Below, piece after piece: positions 60,901 through 64,000 of a stretch of 64,000 bases of DNA. This DNA comes from Clavulina sp. PMI_390 (taxonomy: Eukaryota > Basidiomycota > Agaricomycetes > Cantharellales > Hydnaceae). The notes beneath the pieces were generated by a model. That model saw only the letters and a list, made by a program, of their open reading frames with translations. It was not told where the DNA came from and ran no database searches. The translations under genes and the position numbers were made by a program. Each line of letters opens with the position of its first letter. The first letter of the stretch is position 1. The stretch lies in contig WIDE01000007.1 of NCBI GenBank assembly GCA_015039315.1, forward strand, positions 62,001-126,000. The letters are read 5' to 3'.

Positions 60901-63900
60901 CGATAAGTCAACTCGCCAAGGGCGCCGATCCTCATATACCGCGACTCCAGCGACTCGCCGGGCTGTACCTCTCGGAAAGACTTTGCAATGGCATCAAGCA
61001 CCAGCTTGCGAGTCTGAACAACCTCCGAAGGGATGTTCTTTATCGAGGTTGAATTACTTGGATCAGAACAAAGCGCAGAAATTGTTGACATATTCCACGC
61101 GGTAAGAGTCGCTCTCTTCTTAGCGATCGCCGAAGTCAGGTTCATGTCTGGCTGAACGAGCATATCGGAGAAGAAGAAGTGGAGAATTGGGGATCGGAGC
61201 TTAGAATCTTTGGCTGGTGTGGTGGTTTTCTTGCGGCCATAGTTCAAGAAGGCTACTTTGCAAGAGATATATCCCGACAGAAGTTCTGTTAGAATTTGGA
61301 GAAGGAAGCACGTGTAGACAAAGTCCACGCCCATAGAATCTCCAGAAAGTGGATCAGCACTGCTAGGTGCTCCTGCGCCAGAATCTACTGGAGCGTCAGT
61401 TGTGGGGCCATTGGAAGGAACGTTGTCATTGACAGGAGAAGATGCTTGCGCGAGGGGCTTGCCAACGCGAGTCAGCTCGGAGAGAAGATGTCGGAACATC
61501 GCGTCCACAGAATCATTTGCATCGGAAGGCGGAACGCCGTCCTCCGCCATGGCATCGGGATCAGCTTGCTGGCCGAGAGGCACAACTGGAGGCTCGAAGG
61601 AGGGACCATCAATGGGCGAAGGTGTCTTCGCCTCAACTTTTAATGTCACCATGTAATTGTCGGCTGGAGGTTTGGATGTTGTGAGCGTGGCTATGGCCTT
61701 GCACGCTTCAATAAACGCGCCATGGTCCCGTAGCGCCACATGCGAGTTGTGGCGCACCATATGATTGACGTCCGCCGGGCGGTTGCGTGTTTGTGTGTTG
61801 AACCAGTGTGTTAGATCCCGCTTCATCAGAGCTTCCACTACCTTGCGATCCTCAATGACGTGGCGAAGAATTAGAATCATGTGCACCTGACAGCCTCGTC
61901 CCTCTGTCCCGACACCTTTGATGCGATCAAGGAGCAGGGGCAAACCTCCTCGAGCGACAAATTCGGACGCCTGTCGATGATTCCTTGTCATGAATACGAG
62001 CAGACGGAGAGCCGCAATAAGAGCGTCTTTGGATGGTTTGGATTGCTGGAGTATCTCGAAACAGCAATCGAAGATAACGCGACGAGCCTCAGGGAAAGGT
62101 TCTCTTGGTTTCGGGAGTTGCGTAGGGATGGGGTCGTCTCCACTGGGTAATGACACTGGGCTGAAGTCCTCGCCGATCATCAATAGACAATCGAGCGTAA
62201 GAAGGAGAGGAGTGACGATTGAACTGGCAGCCTTCTCATCTGAATTTAGAGGGCGCAATGACTCGAGCTGCTCGATTAGTGGCGTGACAAGCAGTGGAGC
62301 GTGTTCTTGGATGAATGGGGCACTAGGTGAATGCTCGCTCAGGACCAAGGCCAACAGCCGTAGACGGGCAGAAAGAGCCTCGGGATTGAGTTCGGTAGAG
62401 GGAACAACAAACGATTTTGCGCTCGTGATGAGGGACTCCACCACCTTTTTCTGATATTTGTCGCCTGTAAACGCCTTCTTAATGTCGAAAACCAGGTCAG
62501 GGAACGTGCCGAGGAGTTCCAGTGCACGCTCGGAGATCGATGATGTGGCAGCCTCACGCTCTGATTTCAAGATACCCGACCAATCCTTCTCTTCAACCGC
62601 TATTGGCTCGGCAAGAGGTGCTGGGGTTTCGGTGGGGGCCTCATCGGCAGGTGCAGCTGAGGCTTCTACTGCGGGCGTAGGGTTATTATCAGCCATCTCG
62701 ACATCAGAAGCTGGAGCAGGCTCCGTGGTAGTCTCGGATGGGTCTGCATCCAGTTGCGGTTGAGCAGGTGCATCCGTTTGTGCTTCTTCGGCAACGGGCT
62801 CGAGCTCTACATCGGGCTCGTCATCAGCCTCCGCCTCTTCTGCATCCTCTGCATCCTCCGCTTCGTCTGCATCCTCTGCTGGGGGGGCAGGTTCTGCTGG
62901 CGCATTAGTCGTGCTACCATTGTTAGCACCCAGAGGGAATGGATGCAGAAGAAGATACTCTGTTGCTGCGCTGAGATTATTATGAGTACGAGTGAGAGCG
63001 ATTTCTGCTGATGCACGGGGGAAGCCCATGTCAACCAGTTGTTGGATGCGGTTCTCGTCTGGGCCAGTAGGAGGAGGTGGTCCTCGACGGCTGGCACCAA
63101 ATATGCCGCTCAAAGGATCAGGAGCACTCGCACTAGGAGCGATAGATTCCTCGCGGTCTGCACCCATGATCTCCAGGAACCCTTGGATAATGAGCTTTGC
63201 TATGTCTTGAGGGAGTTGAAGCAGCCAAGTAGAACTCCAGAAGGAGTGGAGGAGTGGAAAAACAGTCGCCCGGAGTTTCACGAGGAATTGATGCGATTCG
63301 AAATAATTAGGATCAGTCTTGGGCTTGTCCCGAGTGACGAGGAGCGATGTTTGACCCGACTCAAGAATAGCCTTGTTAGAGGCAAGAGCATTGAGGAGGT
63401 GAAGTGTCACCCCAAGTCCAGAGACGGCGATATTGTGCTCGCTCGCTTCCTCGTCCGACTTCCCAGACCCAGCTTGTCCAAGCTTTTCGATCGTGTCGGC
63501 AAATTGTTGACAAATCTCCATCACGCGAGTAATCCCTCCCGCATTCCACAACTTCAACAACAATAAGGTGTGAAGAGTGTTCTGAGATGTTCGTTCTGAT
63601 GTGATAATGTGAGCTCGTTGTTGAATAGCACAGCAAGGCGACTCACCATCAAACAAGATGATCGCCAGCAGACCAACGATGAGCGTGCTATAGGTGTAGG
63701 ACGTGATCTTATCCTCTGTATGCACAATTGCGGTGATTAAGAGACTATGCGGTATCATGATGAGGTTGCCCGACGCACCAGATCCTCTCCATTCGAGATG
63801 GCCGATCATAATCTTGGCCATGTTCGAAGCTGCTGTATTTGCCTGCTGCTTGCTGGATGACTCGGGGTTTCTTCGACTCAGCAGGAATAGTTTAACGATA

Positions 63901-64000
63901 GCTATGAAAAGTCAATGAGGTCGCGGCACACAAACAGCACTATATACTCTGACTCACATTGATACAGTGGAGTAACCATTGCCGTCACATTTTGGAAAAG
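54968..64000 (-). CDS. TOM1: TOM1/HUWE1-type HECT E3 ubiquitin ligase, N-terminus outside the window
   Basis: Giant HECT ligase acting in protein quality control, histone and ribosomal-protein turnover. The gene enters at the right edge and stops at 54968, with about 2,500 codons visible. Seen, N to C: armadillo-like helices (63,800-63,200); a UBA domain ([20 protein letters not shown], about 63,000); Pro/Ala/Glu-rich linker; helical region to 60,720; a strongly acidic stretch (about 60,360-59,870); UBM-type motifs [33 protein letters not shown] and [17 protein letters not shown] (58,530-58,200); and the HECT domain from about 56,450. HECT motifs include [50 protein letters not shown] and the active-site Cys in [10 protein letters not shown] (codon near 55147). 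It ends [10 protein letters not shown]. The start and first domains lie beyond 64000. Confidence 0.95.

Noticed and set aside
62754..63011. Plus-strand hydrophobic Cys-rich open frame inside TOM1
   Set aside because: It is the antisense shadow of the acidic Glu/Asp/Ala-rich linker and UBA region of TOM1.

Overview
This is nuclear DNA of a filamentous fungus, most likely a basidiomycete of the Agaricomycetes. The evidence is dense genes with many 50-80 bp GT-AG introns, expanded secreted sedolisin proteases, a heme-thiolate peroxidase, a muskelin homologue (absent from budding yeast) and a TTAGGG-type telomere-like motif. The genus cannot be fixed from the sequence. All CDS spans below are genomic and include introns; exon joins were read by eye.

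Layout. 0.3-8.1 kb: three tandem sedolisin (S53) protease genes on the plus strand; the middle one looks like a hybrid of its neighbours. 8.5-9.9 kb: mitochondrial ATP synthase delta subunit (minus), whose first intron carries a 117-bp tandem repeat that re-copies the exon-1/intron-1 boundary. 10.2-12.6 kb: CCR4 deadenylase (plus). 13.3-18.2 kb: muskelin and a Yippee-like gene, adjacent on the minus strand. 18.4-20.0 kb: an intracellular LysM protein (plus). 20.3-22.5 kb: a divergent kinesin (minus). 22.9-26.1 kb: thymidylate synthase and DPH2 (plus). 26.4-30.1 kb: a NIMA-family kinase and the SDH assembly factor SDHAF4 (minus). 30.1-31.9 kb: no gene recognised. 31.9-33.6 kb: membrane-anchored MsrA (minus). 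34.5-36.2 kb: G-protein alpha subunit (minus). 36.3-41.5 kb: BRE4/aromatic-acid-exporter-like membrane protein (minus). 41.7-44.1 kb: aldehyde dehydrogenase (minus), divergent from a short heme-thiolate peroxidase at 45.0-46.1 kb (plus). 46.1-48.0 kb: intergenic DNA with degenerate ~290-bp repeats. 48.0-50.4 kb: FLVCR/SLC49-like transporter (plus). 50.4-51.2 kb: intergenic DNA with an interstitial telomere-like tract. 51.2-53.2 kb: DDT/WHIM-like nuclear protein (minus), divergent from BMT2 rRNA methyltransferase at 53.4-54.7 kb (plus). 55.0 kb to the right edge: the TOM1/HUWE1 HECT ubiquitin ligase (minus), truncated at its N-terminus by the window.

Most genes are conserved housekeeping genes. 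The most interesting points are: the exon-boundary minisatellite in ATP16; the hybrid protease gene; direct adjacency of muskelin and Yippee, whose animal counterparts (MKLN1, YPEL5) belong to the same CTLH/GID ubiquitin ligase; the divergent peroxidase/aldehyde dehydrogenase pair; and the unexplained repeat block at 46.4-47.2 kb. No CRISPR array, rRNA, tRNA or intact transposon was recognised.
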